A DNA stretch of 64,000 nt from Duganella fentianensis (GTDB lineage: Bacteria; Pseudomonadota; Gammaproteobacteria; Burkholderiales; Burkholderiaceae_D), in contig NZ_WWCL01000002.1 in NCBI RefSeq assembly GCF_009857835.1, forward strand, positions 992,001 to 1,056,000, in the 5' to 3' direction. A program made the translations under genes and the position numbers. Under the pieces are notes generated by a model. The model saw only the letters and a program-made list of their open reading frames with translations, was not told the DNA's origin and searched no databases. Below, piece after piece: positions 28,811 to 38,834 of this stretch. The first letter of the stretch is position 1, and every line of letters begins with the position of its first letter.

Positions 28811-30806
28811 GGCTCTCCAGCAGACGGGTGCGCGCTTCTTCCGTACGAGTTACTTGATCCGCAGGGATGTAGTAGTCGCGCTTGTAGTTAAAGGTATGAA
28901 CGATGACAGCCACCACCAGTGCCACGAAGGACACCACGGCCAGCAGCCACATTTGCCAGATCAGGCAGAAGCCGACCACGAAGCTGATGGCCGAGATGAT
29001 GAAACCGGCACCAGTGTTCTTCGGCATGTGGATCGCAAGGAAGTCTTTCAGCGGACGGGTATAGCCGGCCTTCTTCATGTCGGCCCAGGCGTCGTTGTCA
29101 TGCACGCGCGGGGTGAAAGCGAAGTTGTAGTCTGGCGGTGGCGACGAAGTCGACCATTCCAGCGTACGGCCGCCCCATGGGTCGCCCGTCACATCGGCCA
29201 GTTCCTTGCGACGCAGGAAGGACACGAAGAACTGGATCAGCATGGCAGCAACACCGACAGCGATCAGGGCCGCGCCCAGTGCAGCGATGATGAACCAGAT
29301 ACGCAGCGATGGATCTTCGAAGTGGCTCATACGGCGGGTTACGCCCATCAGGCCCAGTACGTACAGCGGCATGAAGGCCAGATAGAAGCCCGGTACCCAG
29401 CACCAGAACGATACTTTGCCCCAGAATTCATCGAGCTTGTAGCCGAAGGCCTTAGGGAACCAGAAGTTGATACCGGCGAACAGACCGAACAGCACGCCAC
29501 CGATAATCACGTTGTGGAAGTGGGCGATCAGGAACAGCGAGTTGTGCAGCACGAAGTCGGCAGGTGGCACGGCCAGCAGCACGCCCGTCATACCGCCGAT
29601 CACGAAGGTGACCATGAAGGCGACGGTCCACATCATCGGCAGTTCGTAACGGATACGGCCGTGGTACATGGTGAACAGCCAGTTGAAGATCTTGGCACCG
29701 GTCGGGATCGAAATGATCATGGTGGTGATGCCGAAGAAGGAGTTGACGCTGGCGCCCGAACCCATGGTGAAGAAGTGGTGCAGCCATACCAGATACGACA
29801 GGATGGTGATCACGACGGTGGCATACACCATCGAGGTGTAGCCAAACAGACGCTTGCTGCAGAAGGTGGAAACCACTTCCGAGAAGATACCGAACACTGG
29901 CAGAACCAGAATGTAGACCTCAGGGTGACCCCAGATCCAGATCAGGTTCACATACATCATGGCGTTGCCGCCGAAGTCGTTGGTGAAGAAGTTGGTGCCG
30001 AACATACGGTCGATCGACAGCATGCCCAGAACGGCGGTCAGCACAGGGAAAGCCGCCACGATCAGCACGTTGGTGCACAGCGCGGTCCAGGTGAATACCG
30101 GCATTTTCATCAGGCTCATGCCCGGTGCGCGCATCTTGACGATGGTAACGATCAGGTTGACGCCGGACAGCAGTGTACCGACCCCGGCAATCTGCAGCGA
30201 CCAGATGTAGTAGTCCACCCCCACGTCAGGGCTGGCCAGTATGCCCGACAGTGGCGGATAGGCCAGCCAGCCGGTACGGGCGAATTCACCGACGAACAGC
30301 GAAGCCATGGTCAGCATGCCGCCGAACACGGACATCCAGAACGAGAAGTTATTGAGGAACGGAAAAGCCACGTCGCGCGCACCGATCTGCAGCGGCACCA
30401 CGTAGTTCATGAAGCCCGTTACCAGCGGCATCGCTACGAAGAAAATCATGATCACGCCGTGGGCGGTGAACACCTGGTCGTAGTGGTGCGGTGGCAAAAA
30501 GCCGGCGCTGTCGCCGAACGACAGTACCTGCTGGGCACGCATCATAACGGCGTCGGCGAAGCCGCGCAGCAGCATGATCAGGCCGAAGATCATGTACATG
30601 ATACCGATCTTCTTGTGGTCGATGGAGGTGATCCAGTCGCGCCACAGCGGGCCCCACAGTTTGAATTTGGTGATAGCACCGAGCACGGCAATCGCGCCCA
30701 GCGCCACCATGGCAAAGGTGCCGATCAGGATGGGCTCATGATATGGAATCGCATCCCAGCTCAGCCGGCCCAAGATCAGCTTGGTCAGAGTCATTTCTTC
30801 GTGCAT
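28803..30806 (-). CDS. cyoB: Cytochrome o ubiquinol oxidase subunit I
   Basis: The chosen ATG at 30806 lies two bases past the cyoA stop; the frame opens 10 codons earlier inside cyoA. The 667-residue catalytic subunit carries heme b, heme o3 and CuB. Clear motifs are [48 protein letters not shown] (CuB ligand His and the cross-linked Tyr), [10 protein letters not shown] (two more CuB ligands) and [13 protein letters not shown] (heme ligands). About 14-15 membrane helices are apparent. Together with cyoA, C and D it reduces oxygen with ubiquinol electrons under well-aerated conditions. Confidence 0.98.
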   Translation of the reverse strand: MHEEMTLTKLILGRLSWDAIPYHEPILIGTFAMVALGAIAVLGAITKFKLWGPLWRDWITSIDHKKIGIMYMIFGLIMLLRGFADAVMMRAQQVLSFGDSAGFLPPHHYDQVFTAHGVIMIFFVAMPLVTGFMNYVVPLQIGARDVAFPFLNNFSFWMSVFGGMLTMASLFVGEFARTGWLAYPPLSGILASPDVGVDYYIWSLQIAGVGTLLSGVNLIVTIVKMRAPGMSLMKMPVFTWTALCTNVLIVAAFPVLTAVLGMLSIDRMFGTNFFTNDFGGNAMMYVNLIWIWGHPEVYILVLPVFGIFSEVVSTFCSKRLFGYTSMVYATVVITILSYLVWLHHFFTMGSGASVNSFFGITTMIISIPTGAKIFNWLFTMYHGRIRYELPMMWTVAFMVTFVIGGMTGVLLAVPPADFVLHNSLFLIAHFHNVIIGGVLFGLFAGINFWFPKAFGYKLDEFWGKVSFWCWVPGFYLAFMPLYVLGLMGVTRRMSHFEDPSLRIWFIIAALGAALIAVGVAAMLIQFFVSFLRRKELADVTGDPWGGRTLEWSTSSPPPDYNFAFTPRVHDNDAWADMKKAGYTRPLKDFLAIHMPKNTGAGFIISAISFVVGFCLIWQMWLLAVVSFVALVVAVIVHTFNYKRDYYIPADQVTRTEEARTRLLESHV

Positions 30807-30808
30807 GG

Positions 30809-31822
30809 TCAGTTCTTCTTGGTAGGGGTGATGCAAACTTCGTCGATGCTGGCCTGGGCGATGCGGCGGGCGCTGCGTTCTGCCGCCAGCGACACACTGG
30901 TGGCAGCGCGGGTAGCGCGGGCTTCATCTTCTGCAACCATTTCGCGGATGCAGGTGGCATTGCGGTCGACACAGCGGTTGACGATGGCTTCGTACAGATC
31001 GGCATCGACCTTGCCGAAGCGGCGTACAGGCTCGCGTTCGCTAGGCTTGGCCACTTCCGTGTAGGTGGCACGGTCCAGCGTTTCGGTGCTGGCGCGGGTG
31101 CTGTCTACCCATTTATCGAAGTCGGCTTGCGAGGTGCCGTAGAACTTGAAGCGCATGTGCGAGAAGCCGGCGCCGCTGTAGTTAGCGGAGAAGCCTTCGT
31201 ACACGCCAGCTTTGTTGATGACGGCGTTCAGCTGGGTTTCCATGCCCGGCATGGCGTAGATCTGGCCGGCCAGTGCAGGAATGTAGAACGAGTTCATCAC
31301 TTCGGTCGCCGTGATCTTGAAGCGTACTGGCACATCCACCGGTGCATACAGTTCATTGATGGTCGCCACGCCTTGCTCAGGGTAGATAAACAGCCATTTC
31401 CAGTCCAGCGCCACCACTTCCACTTCCAGCGGCTTGACAGCGGCCGAAATCGGACGGCTGGCATCCAGACGCGTCAGCGGACGGTAAGGGTCCAGCAGGT
31501 GGGTACTGATCCAGGTCAGCAGACCCAGCGCGATGATGATCAGCAGAGGCGCACCCCAGATGACCAGCTCCAGACGGGTCGAGTGATCCCAGTCGGGCTC
31601 GTACTTGGCGGCGGTGTTGTTTTTGCGGTAACGCCACGCAAACCACAGCGTCAGGAAGATGACGGGTACGATAATCAGCAACATCAGAGCAGTAGACACC
31701 ATGATCAGGTGGCTTTGTTGCTGGGCAATATCTCCGGACGGATTCATGACGACTGTATTGCATCCTGCAAGCGCAATAAGTGCGGCAACGAACAGCCCGC
31801 GTTGGGCGAGTTTATGTATCAT
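30809..31822 (-). CDS. cyoA: Cytochrome o ubiquinol oxidase subunit II, lipoprotein
   Basis: The ATG at 31822 is chosen because it gives a lipoprotein signal ([20 protein letters not shown], Cys21); the frame runs 40 residues further upstream without family resemblance. The 337-residue protein has two membrane helices ([40 protein letters not shown]) and a periplasmic cupredoxin-like domain lacking CuA ligands ([56 protein letters not shown]). This is the first gene of a leftward operon reaching regA at 25010. The 150 bp between it and the divergent MFS gene must hold the operon promoter. Confidence 0.97.
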   Translation of the reverse strand: MIHKLAQRGLFVAALIALAGCNTVVMNPSGDIAQQQSHLIMVSTALMLLIIVPVIFLTLWFAWRYRKNNTAAKYEPDWDHSTRLELVIWGAPLLIIIALGLLTWISTHLLDPYRPLTRLDASRPISAAVKPLEVEVVALDWKWLFIYPEQGVATINELYAPVDVPVRFKITATEVMNSFYIPALAGQIYAMPGMETQLNAVINKAGVYEGFSANYSGAGFSHMRFKFYGTSQADFDKWVDSTRASTETLDRATYTEVAKPSEREPVRRFGKVDADLYEAIVNRCVDRNATCIREMVAEDEARATRAATSVSLAAERSARRIAQASIDEVCITPTKKN

Positions 31823-31974
31823 GCGATAAAAGTGCTGTACAGAGTGGGAGGATCGTGCCACTGTACACACAACATCAAAATATGTGGATTGGACACTTTG
31901 TCCTACCCTGTCCAGTCTTCGAAACTTGATGTTGCGCAGCACTTATAAAATAAACAACTAGTGAGACAAAGATT
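31823..31974. promoter_or_regulatory. Divergent promoter region cyoA / MFS transporter
   Basis: 152 bp with no gene, relatively AT-rich, serving the leftward cyo operon and the rightward MFS gene. No confident -10/-35 or RegA site is called; position alone marks it as the likely target for RegA autoregulation. Confidence 0.4.
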
Positions 31975-33327
31975 ATGGCCAACATGAATACACCTCATGG
32001 GGGCAGCATCGCTGCCGATTTTCCTCCACACCAAAGTGCGGAAGACGCACGGCGGATCAACACAGACGACCATGCCATTTCACCGGGTGAAATCGCGGTC
32101 GGCGTAGTGATAGGCCGGGCCTCCGAGTACTTTGATTTCTTTGTCTATGCCATAGCCTCCGTGCTGGTATTCCCTTCCATGCTGTTCCCCTTCGACGGCA
32201 GGCTGGAAGGAACCTTGTACGCATTCACTATATTTTCTTTTGCTTTCATTGCAAGGCCGATAGGCACCGCCATCTCGATGGCGATCCAGCGCCGTTACGG
32301 CCGGGAAGTCAAGCTCACTGTTGCTTTATTCCTACTCGGCTCCACCACGGCCGGCATAGCCTTCCTGCCCACCTACACGGAAATTGGTGTTTACGCTGTC
32401 ATCATTCTGTCCGTGCTGCGTGTAGGACAGGGACTGGCACTGGGCGGCTCCTGGGATGGCCTGCCATCGCTGCTGGCGCTCAACGCGCCGGAAGAAAAGC
32501 GCGGCTGGTACGCCATGCTGGGCCAGCTCGGTGCACCCGTCGGCTTCTTCCTGGCCGCCGGCCTGTTCTGGTATCTGATCGGCAACCTCAGCGATCTGGA
32601 CTTCATGGACTGGGGCTGGCGCTATCCCTTCTATGTGGCCTTCGCCATCAACGTGGTGGCCCTGTTTGCCCGTCTGCGCCTGATTTCCACCAATGAATAC
32701 ACCCATTTGCTGGAAGAACGCGAACTGCAGCCCACCAGCGTGATCGAAATGGCCCGCTCGCAAGGCCGCAACCTGATCATCGGCGCCCTCGCCGCGCTGG
32801 CCAGCTATGCCCTGTTCCACCTCGTGACGGTGTTCCCGCTGTCGTGGATTACCATCTACTCGCCCCGTAACATGGCCGACTTCCTCGCCACCCAGATGAC
32901 GGGCGTGGTGCTGATGGCCGTCGGCGTGGTGGCATCCGGCGTGATTGCCGACCGTATCGGCCGGCGCCGTACGCTGGGCACGCTGGCTTCGCTGATCGCC
33001 GTATTCAGCGTGTTCGTACCGATGATGCTCGACGGTGGCGAAGCGGGCCAGAACACCTTCATCATGCTGGGCTTCGCTCTGCTGGGCCTATCCTACGGTC
33101 AGGCGGCCGGTGCCGTGACGGCCAACTTCCCCTCGCACTACCGCTACACGGGCGCTGCCTTCACGTCCGATCTGGCCTGGCTGGTGGGTGCAGGCTTTGC
33201 CCCGCTGGTGGCACTGGGCGTGTCTTCCCAGTTCGGTCTGGCCTATGTCGGCCTGTATCTGCTGTCGGGCGCCGTCTGCTCGCTGGCTGCACTGAGCCTG
33301 AACCGCGCTCTCGACATCCGCAACTAA
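31975..33327 (+). CDS. MFS transporter, metabolite:H+ symporter (MHS) type
   Basis: A 450-residue protein with twelve predicted membrane helices. Features of the metabolite:H+ symporter subfamily are VVIGRASEYFDFFVYAIAS (helix 1), FIARPIGTAISMAIQRRYGR (A-loop between helices 2 and 3), VGQGLALGGSWDGLPSLLA (helix 4) and GVIADRIGRRRTLG (loop 8-9). Carboxylates such as citrate, proline/betaine or shikimate are typical substrates; which applies here is unknown. It is transcribed divergently from cyoA and ends with a strong terminator, so it is monocistronic. The cytosolic N-terminal tail (~40 residues) is hydrophilic. Confidence 0.92.
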   Translation: MANMNTPHGGSIAADFPPHQSAEDARRINTDDHAISPGEIAVGVVIGRASEYFDFFVYAIASVLVFPSMLFPFDGRLEGTLYAFTIFSFAFIARPIGTAISMAIQRRYGREVKLTVALFLLGSTTAGIAFLPTYTEIGVYAVIILSVLRVGQGLALGGSWDGLPSLLALNAPEEKRGWYAMLGQLGAPVGFFLAAGLFWYLIGNLSDLDFMDWGWRYPFYVAFAINVVALFARLRLISTNEYTHLLEERELQPTSVIEMARSQGRNLIIGALAALASYALFHLVTVFPLSWITIYSPRNMADFLATQMTGVVLMAVGVVASGVIADRIGRRRTLGTLASLIAVFSVFVPMMLDGGEAGQNTFIMLGFALLGLSYGQAAGAVTANFPSHYRYTGAAFTSDLAWLVGAGFAPLVALGVSSQFGLAYVGLYLLSGAVCSLAALSLNRALDIRN

Positions 33328-33345
33328 CTAGATAGCTTCACCCTG

Positions 33346-33381
33346 ACGCCAGCGCACGGATTTTCCGGCGCTGGCGTTTTT
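33346..33381 (+). terminator. Rho-independent terminator after MFS gene
   Basis: Perfect 10 bp stem ACGCCAGCGC / GCGCTGGCGT with a 12-base loop, followed by TTTTT at 33377-33381. This is the most canonical terminator in the window. Confidence 0.88.
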
Positions 33382-33432
33382 ACGTTGAAAGCATGGCAAA
33401 ATAGCCACCTTTTTGATTCAACGGAGATTCCC

Positions 33433-34416
33433 ATGAAAGTAGCGATCGTCGGCGCAGGTGCCATCGGCGGCTTTATCGGCACACGGTTAGCCCTCGCCGG
33501 CCAGTGCCAGCTGAGCGCCTACGCAAGGGGAGCCACGCTGGCCGCCCTGCGCAGCCATGGCTGGCGCCTGCAGATGGGCGAACAGCTGCTGCAAGCCCCC
33601 TGCCACGCCAGCGACGACGCGGCGGCATTGGGAGTACAGGATGTGGTGATCATTGCCGTCAAAGGTCAGGCGCTGGCCACCGTGGCGCAGCAGATCGGCC
33701 CCATGATAGGCCCGCACACCTTGATACTGCCCGCCATGAACGGCGTGCCCTGGTGGTTCGGCGCAGGCAATGCGGCCATGGGCACGGCGCCGCTGGAAAG
33801 CGTCGATGCCGATGGCGTGATTGCGGCAGCACTGCCGGCGGCACAAGTGCTGGGCTGCGTGGTACATGCCAGCACCTCCACGCCGGAGCCCGGTCTAGTC
33901 AGCCACAAGATGGGCAATGGCCTGATCATAGGCGAACCGGCAGGTGGTGTGTCGCCGCGCGCCGGGCAGCTAGGCCAGTTACTGCGTGGGGCCGGCTTCG
34001 ATGTCACCGTGACGGCTAATATCCGGCAGGATATCTGGTACAAGCTGTGGGGCAATATGACGCTCAACCCCGTTTCCGCCATCACGGGCGCTACGGCCGA
34101 CCGCATCCTCGACGACCAGCTGGTGGCGGAATTCTGCCGCGCCGCCATGCGCGAAGCCCAGCAGATCGGCGCGCTGATCGGCTGCCCCATCGCGGAGACG
34201 CCGGAGCAGCGCCATCTGGTCACGCGCAAACTGGGCGCATTCAAAAGCTCGATGTTGCAGGATGCCGAGGCCGGCCGCACACTGGAACTCGATGCGCTGG
34301 TGGCAGCCGTGCGCGAAATTGGCCAGCGCGTGGGTGTGGCCACGCCTTTCATTGATGCCGTACTGGGCTTGACGCGTCTGTTCGGCCGCGTGCATGGCCT
34401 GTATCCGCAGGCCTGA
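33433..34416 (+). CDS. 2-dehydropantoate 2-reductase (ketopantoate reductase) family
   Basis: ATG 33433 is chosen, six bases after GGAG; the frame is open 16 codons upstream without homology. The 327-residue protein has an N-terminal Rossmann NADP-binding motif (MKVAIVGAGAIGGFIGTRLA), DVVIIAVKGQAL, and a C-terminal ApbA/PanE domain (DIWYKLWGNMTLNPVSAITG with the catalytic Lys, TADRILDDQ, RKLGAFKSSMLQDAEAGRT, LELDALVAAVREIGQRVGV). It would reduce ketopantoate to pantoate in pantothenate and CoA synthesis. Genomes often hold several paralogues acting on other 2-oxo acids, so panE itself is not certain. It stands alone between a terminator and the wax-ester pair. Confidence 0.88.
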   Translation: MKVAIVGAGAIGGFIGTRLALAGQCQLSAYARGATLAALRSHGWRLQMGEQLLQAPCHASDDAAALGVQDVVIIAVKGQALATVAQQIGPMIGPHTLILPAMNGVPWWFGAGNAAMGTAPLESVDADGVIAAALPAAQVLGCVVHASTSTPEPGLVSHKMGNGLIIGEPAGGVSPRAGQLGQLLRGAGFDVTVTANIRQDIWYKLWGNMTLNPVSAITGATADRILDDQLVAEFCRAAMREAQQIGALIGCPIAETPEQRHLVTRKLGAFKSSMLQDAEAGRTLELDALVAAVREIGQRVGVATPFIDAVLGLTRLFGRVHGLYPQA

Positions 34417-34616
34417 GCAGCCAGCTAGCATGGCAACGTTGCGCAAATGCCTCAATGTTGCCATCACGGCCACACCCGTTTCTCCTGTGACTAGCGGCGC
34501 ATGACTCGCCCAGCCATGTGTTTGGCTCCCCAAGCCAGTCTATAGCGTCCGGAAATAAAGTGGTTTCGCTCTAAGATCGGTTCATTGCAGTATTGATACC
34601 GTATCCGAGAAACCCT

Positions 34617-36185
34617 ATGAAGCCAGCCTTGAATGTGCACGCGGCGCTGTCCGGTAAGCGCGTACTGATCACCGGTAGTACCGGCTTTCTTGCCAAAGTT
34701 GTGCTGGAAAAGCTGGTGCGCAGCGTGCCCGACATCGGCCGCATCGTCCTGCTGATCCGCGCTGGCACGAATGGCAGCGATGCGCGCCAGCGTTTCGAGC
34801 GCGATATCGCCACCTCCTCGATTTTCGACCGCCTGCGCGCCGAACATCCGGCCTATCTGGCGCAGTTCTTCGCCGAGCGCATCGAATGCGTGACGGGCGA
34901 AGTCACCGCGCCCTGCTTCGGCCTACCCAAGGCCGAGTTCAATGCACTGGCGCGCCGTATCGATCTGGTCATCAATGCGGCAGCCAGCGTCAACTTCCGC
35001 GAAGCGCTGGACGAAGCACTGGCCATCAACGCCCTTAGCGTGGAGCACATCGCCGAACTGACCCGCGCCAACAATGCGCCACTGGTACAGGTCTCCACCT
35101 GCTATGTGAATGGCTACAATCAGGGCGATATGGGCGAGCAGAACGTCGTCCCGGCGCGCGCCGCCATCCCGCGCCATGGCGATGGCTATTACGATCTGTA
35201 TGCGCTACGGAAGCATCTGGAACACCGCATTGCGCAGGTACGCGCCAGCACCAGCGTGCCGGAAGAACTGGAGCGCCGCCTGACGGAACTGGGCATCGCC
35301 GAAGCCAACTACCACGGCTGGAACGATACCTACACCTTCACCAAATGGATGGGCGAACAGCTGGCCATGCGCGCCATGCGCGGCCGCTCGCTGACCATCG
35401 TGCGTCCTTCCATCATCGAAAGCACGCTGGAAGAGCCGGTACCGGGCTGGATCGAAGGCGTGAAAGTGGCCGACGCCATCATCCTCGCCTACGCACGCGG
35501 CAAGACCAGCTTCTTCCCCGCCAAGGCCGATGAAATCGTCGACATCATACCGGCCGATATCGTCGCCAACAGCGTGCTGCTGGGTGCTGCCGAAGCCCTG
35601 CTGGAAGCACCGGCCACGCGTATCTATCAATCCTGCACGGGTTCTTCGCGCCCCATCACCGTGGGTGGCGTGATAGCTCTGATACAGGGTGAATCGCAGC
35701 GCAACTGGCAGCAGTATGAGCGCCTGTTCTACCGCCAGCCCAAGCACGACTTCCGTGTCGTCAGCCGTCCCGTGTTTCTGGTACTGCTGCGCGCCATGCG
35801 CCTCGCGGCAGGTGGCTGGAGCGGCATACGCCGCCTGCTCGGCGCCGGCGAATCGCCCAGGCTGGAAGCGCTGCGTACCACCCAGCTGCTGGCGCTGACG
35901 TTCTCGTTCTACACGGCGCCGCGCTACACCTTCCATAACAGCTCGCTGATGGCGCTGGCCCAGCGCTTCGTCAGCGAAGATCGCGCCCGTTTCAACGTCG
36001 ATAGCAGGCGTATCGACTGGCAGGAATATCTGTGCCGCATCCACATGGCAGGTCTGAACCGCTATGCCCTGCGGCCACGCGCACCGAAATCGGCCGAGGC
36101 GCAAGCCGCGGCGGCAGCAGTACCCGAGGCAGCGCAGGCTGCCCCGCATGCAGTAGAACAGGCAGCACCGGCCACGCCGTTATAA
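34617..36185 (+). CDS. Fatty acyl-CoA reductase-like enzyme (NAD-dependent, FAR/male-sterility family)
   Basis: The ATG at 34617 begins a 522-residue protein. Residues 12-30 carry the extended-SDR nucleotide motif (GKRVLITGSTGFLAKVVL), then LVINAAASVNF, LVQVSTCYVNGY and the catalytic Tyr239-x3-Lys243 (YTFTK), followed by LTIVRPSIIESTLEEPVPGW. The C-terminal ~120 residues (YTFHNSSLMALAQ, FNVDSRRIDWQEYLCRIHMA) correspond to the FAR C-terminal sterile domain. Such enzymes reduce long-chain acyl-CoA to fatty alcohol with NADPH. The gene is 53 bp upstream of a WS/DGAT acyltransferase, which would esterify the alcohol. The last ~35 residues are Ala/Pro rich. Confidence 0.85.
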   Translation: MKPALNVHAALSGKRVLITGSTGFLAKVVLEKLVRSVPDIGRIVLLIRAGTNGSDARQRFERDIATSSIFDRLRAEHPAYLAQFFAERIECVTGEVTAPCFGLPKAEFNALARRIDLVINAAASVNFREALDEALAINALSVEHIAELTRANNAPLVQVSTCYVNGYNQGDMGEQNVVPARAAIPRHGDGYYDLYALRKHLEHRIAQVRASTSVPEELERRLTELGIAEANYHGWNDTYTFTKWMGEQLAMRAMRGRSLTIVRPSIIESTLEEPVPGWIEGVKVADAIILAYARGKTSFFPAKADEIVDIIPADIVANSVLLGAAEALLEAPATRIYQSCTGSSRPITVGGVIALIQGESQRNWQQYERLFYRQPKHDFRVVSRPVFLVLLRAMRLAAGGWSGIRRLLGAGESPRLEALRTTQLLALTFSFYTAPRYTFHNSSLMALAQRFVSEDRARFNVDSRRIDWQEYLCRIHMAGLNRYALRPRAPKSAEAQAAAAAVPEAAQAAPHAVEQAAPATPL

Positions 36186-36238
36186 AAACCAGATGGACGC
36201 CGCCACAGATGCGGTGCCACAGGAGGAGACAGCAGCAC

Positions 36239-37606
36239 ATGAGCAAAGCAAGCGCAGCCCCAGCGGCAATGACCCGGCGTGACTATGCATGGCATCGCAT
36301 GGACACGGAACGCAACCTGATGGTCATCAACAGTATCCTGCTGTTCGAAGGCGCGGTCGACATGGAGCGGCTGGTTTCCACCATCGCTCTGCGCCTGCCC
36401 AACTACCCGCGCTTCACCCAGAAGGTGGAGCAGCGTCATGGCCGCCCGCACTGGGTGGAAGACCACGCCTTTGACATCAACCGCCACATCAAGCTGGAAC
36501 AGATGGAGCAGGACGTCAGCCGCGCCGATTTGCAAAGCCATATGACGCGCCTGGCCCACCTGCCGCTGGAACGCGACCGCCCCATGTGGCATATGACGGT
36601 GCTGGACCGCGTCAACGGCGGCCACGCCATCGTGTTCCGCGTCCACCACTGCATCACCGACGGTCTGGGGCTGGTCCATGTGCTCAACCACCTGACCGAC
36701 GACAACGGCCTGCATGGCCGCACGCCCTCGCCGGTCGGCCATCCGCACCGCGCCACGGTGGCGCATAACGCCGTCTGCTCGGCCGTGGCACGCGGCATTT
36801 CGTGGCTGAAGATCGCCTTCCATGTGAGCCGTCTGTCGGTGCTGTGGCCCGATGCGCACAGCCGCTTCAAAGCCCCGATGACGGGCGAAAAGCAGCTGGT
36901 CTGGCTGCCGCCGCTCGATATGGAACGGGTGCGCGCGATGTCCAAGCGCATGGGCGTTACGCTCAACGACGTCTGGGTGGCCGCCGTCTCGGGCGCGCTG
37001 CGCAAATATCTGGACGAGCATGGCCAGCGCCCTGATGGTCGCGCCCTGCGTGCCGCCGTCACCTTCAATCTGCGCGAGAAAGCCAATGCTTTCCAGCTGG
37101 GGAATGAGTTCGGACTGGTGGCCGTCGATCTGCCCACCAATGTGGATGATCCGCGCCTGCGCCTCAAGCAGTCCAGCGCGCGCATGACGGCCATCAAGCG
37201 CTCGCACCAGCCGCGCGCCACCATGGCCTTCCTGTCGATTGCCGGCTGCCTGCCGACGGCGCTGCAGCACTTCGCCCTCAATCTGTTCACTTCCAAGGGT
37301 TCGGTGGTGCTGACCAATATCGAAGGGCCGGTGAGCCGCCGCTATCTGGCCGGTTCGCGCATGACGGACCTGATCTGCTGGGTGCCGCAGGCGGGCAAGT
37401 TAGGCGTCGGGCTGGCCTTCATTTCCTATGCCGGCCAGATCCAGCTGGCACTGTTCGTGGATACCGATCTGGTGCCGGACCCGGACCGCCTGATGGCCCT
37501 CACCTACGAAGCTTTCGAGGAACTGCAGCTGGCTACGGCAGGTGAAGAGGCGCCGCAGAGCAGCACCGATCTGGCCGGTACGGGCGCACTGGCCGCCGGA
37601 TCCTGA
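36239..37606 (+). CDS. WS/DGAT-type acyltransferase (wax ester synthase/diacylglycerol acyltransferase)
   Basis: ATG 36239 is chosen, with AGGAGGAG at 36221-36228; the frame opens much earlier inside the previous gene. The 455-residue protein carries the active-site motif HHCITDG at residues 136-142 (HHxxxDG), the acyl-binding entry RPMWHMTVLDRVNGGHA, and the C-terminal WSD domain (NLREKANAFQLGNEFGLVAV, VVLTNIEGPVSRRYLAGSRM, GLAFISYAGQIQLALFVDTD). These enzymes join acyl-CoA to fatty alcohol or diacylglycerol, producing wax esters or triacylglycerol stored as inclusions. Being coupled to a fatty acyl reductase favours wax esters. It converges with the cyanophycinase gene. Confidence 0.92.
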   Translation: MSKASAAPAAMTRRDYAWHRMDTERNLMVINSILLFEGAVDMERLVSTIALRLPNYPRFTQKVEQRHGRPHWVEDHAFDINRHIKLEQMEQDVSRADLQSHMTRLAHLPLERDRPMWHMTVLDRVNGGHAIVFRVHHCITDGLGLVHVLNHLTDDNGLHGRTPSPVGHPHRATVAHNAVCSAVARGISWLKIAFHVSRLSVLWPDAHSRFKAPMTGEKQLVWLPPLDMERVRAMSKRMGVTLNDVWVAAVSGALRKYLDEHGQRPDGRALRAAVTFNLREKANAFQLGNEFGLVAVDLPTNVDDPRLRLKQSSARMTAIKRSHQPRATMAFLSIAGCLPTALQHFALNLFTSKGSVVLTNIEGPVSRRYLAGSRMTDLICWVPQAGKLGVGLAFISYAGQIQLALFVDTDLVPDPDRLMALTYEAFEELQLATAGEEAPQSSTDLAGTGALAAGS

Positions 37607-37628
37607 ACACCCCCGGCAGCATCAGCCG

Positions 37629-38834
37629 CTAGCGATACCACGGCTGGCTGATCTGCAGGGGCCGCACGTCGAGCCGCAGCTTCAGCACCGTATAGGCTTC
37701 CGAAGTAGCTGATTCATAGCCTTCGCTTTCGGCCACGCGGGTGAACTTGAATTCAAAGCCCAGCTCCGGATGCGGCTCGCCCGGCGCTGCCGTGGCAATG
37801 CCGATGGCCTGCGTCTGCACATTGTCGATCAGACGTTCCATCAATATCAGCACAGCATTGTGGCCGAGAATATCGCTGGAATACACGGGCTGACGGTTGG
37901 CCGGATGGAGCGGATCGACTTTGCCGTCGATCTTGTCGGCCGAAGGGATGTAGCGCCCGCTGGGCAGCTCGAAACGGTCACCCCGGTCGTAATAACTGAT
38001 GCGCGCATTGCTCAGATTGAACTGGGGCGTCGCCCCATCCACCGTGGCCTGCTGCAAATCGAGCAGCAGCGCGCCCTGATAACCTAGCACTTCCACATTA
38101 CGCTGGCCCTGCACCACCAGCGCGGTGTTTTCGTCGATGCCCAAACCCAGCTTGTAACCCTTCTTCAGCATGGCCGGCAGCATGCGGGCGAAGCGTCCGC
38201 GCGCCAGCAGGTGCTGGTCAACAAACACATCCTTGCCGATGAAGCCCAGACCGGGCGCCAGCTCCTTGCCGTCGTTGACGCCGCTGCTCAGGGTATCCAT
38301 TACGCTGCGGGTTTCGTCATACATGGTGCTGCTCATGATGGCCGCACCGGCACTGGTGCCGGCGATCACGCCGCCACGCTGATACAGATCCCAGATCGCC
38401 TGCAGCACGGCCGTACGGCTGCCATCGGGGCGCACCAGCGCGCGCGTAATCTTGGTCTGGTCGCCGCCGGCGAAATACACCCCGCCCGCTTCCCGTATGC
38501 TTTGCGCCAGTTGCGCATCTTCCGCATCGATGCGGTAATCGCGCTGCTTCAGGCTGGGCGCCAGCGGCACCACGAAAGCGGCCGCGCCGTAGCGGTTCAG
38601 ATAACTGGCGATATTGCCTCCCGAACGTTCGGGGTTGCCGGCCGCCGTAGGCAGCACGGCGATGCGTGCACCGGCGCCGCCCGACAGCTCGACGATGCGC
38701 TGCCATACCACGGCATTATCGGCCCGCAGCGCGCCGCCGATAATCACCAGCGAGCCTTGCGGCGGCGTTTCGGCCGCCGCGCCCTGTGTGCACCAGATCA
38801 AACCCGCTACCAGCCAGCCCAGCCACCGCTTCAT
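37629..38834 (-). CDS. Secreted cyanophycinase (peptidase S51 family)
   Basis: A 401-residue protein with a signal peptide (MKRWLGWLVAGLIWCTQGAA A) and the S51 fold: SLVIIGGALRADNAVVW, ARIAVLPTAAGNPERSGGN, GGVYFAGGDQTKITRAL, and the nucleophile elbow GTSAGAAIMSS with Ser161. GLGFIGKDVFVDQHLLARGR and GLGIDENTALVV hold further family residues. Cyanophycinases hydrolyse cyanophycin to beta-Asp-Arg dipeptides; exported members (CphE type) act on external polymer released by other bacteria. No cyanophycin synthetase is in the window, so it may serve as a scavenging enzyme. The C-terminal ~100 residues extend beyond intracellular CphB. Confidence 0.9.
   Translation of the reverse strand: MKRWLGWLVAGLIWCTQGAAAETPPQGSLVIIGGALRADNAVVWQRIVELSGGAGARIAVLPTAAGNPERSGGNIASYLNRYGAAAFVVPLAPSLKQRDYRIDAEDAQLAQSIREAGGVYFAGGDQTKITRALVRPDGSRTAVLQAIWDLYQRGGVIAGTSAGAAIMSSTMYDETRSVMDTLSSGVNDGKELAPGLGFIGKDVFVDQHLLARGRFARMLPAMLKKGYKLGLGIDENTALVVQGQRNVEVLGYQGALLLDLQQATVDGATPQFNLSNARISYYDRGDRFELPSGRYIPSADKIDGKVDPLHPANRQPVYSSDILGHNAVLILMERLIDNVQTQAIGIATAAPGEPHPELGFEFKFTRVAESEGYESATSEAYTVLKLRLDVRPLQISQPWYR

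Noticed and set aside
28740..31064. 774-codon forward open frame antisense to cyoB
   Set aside because: His/Gln-rich translation without domains; cyoB motifs on the opposite strand are decisive.
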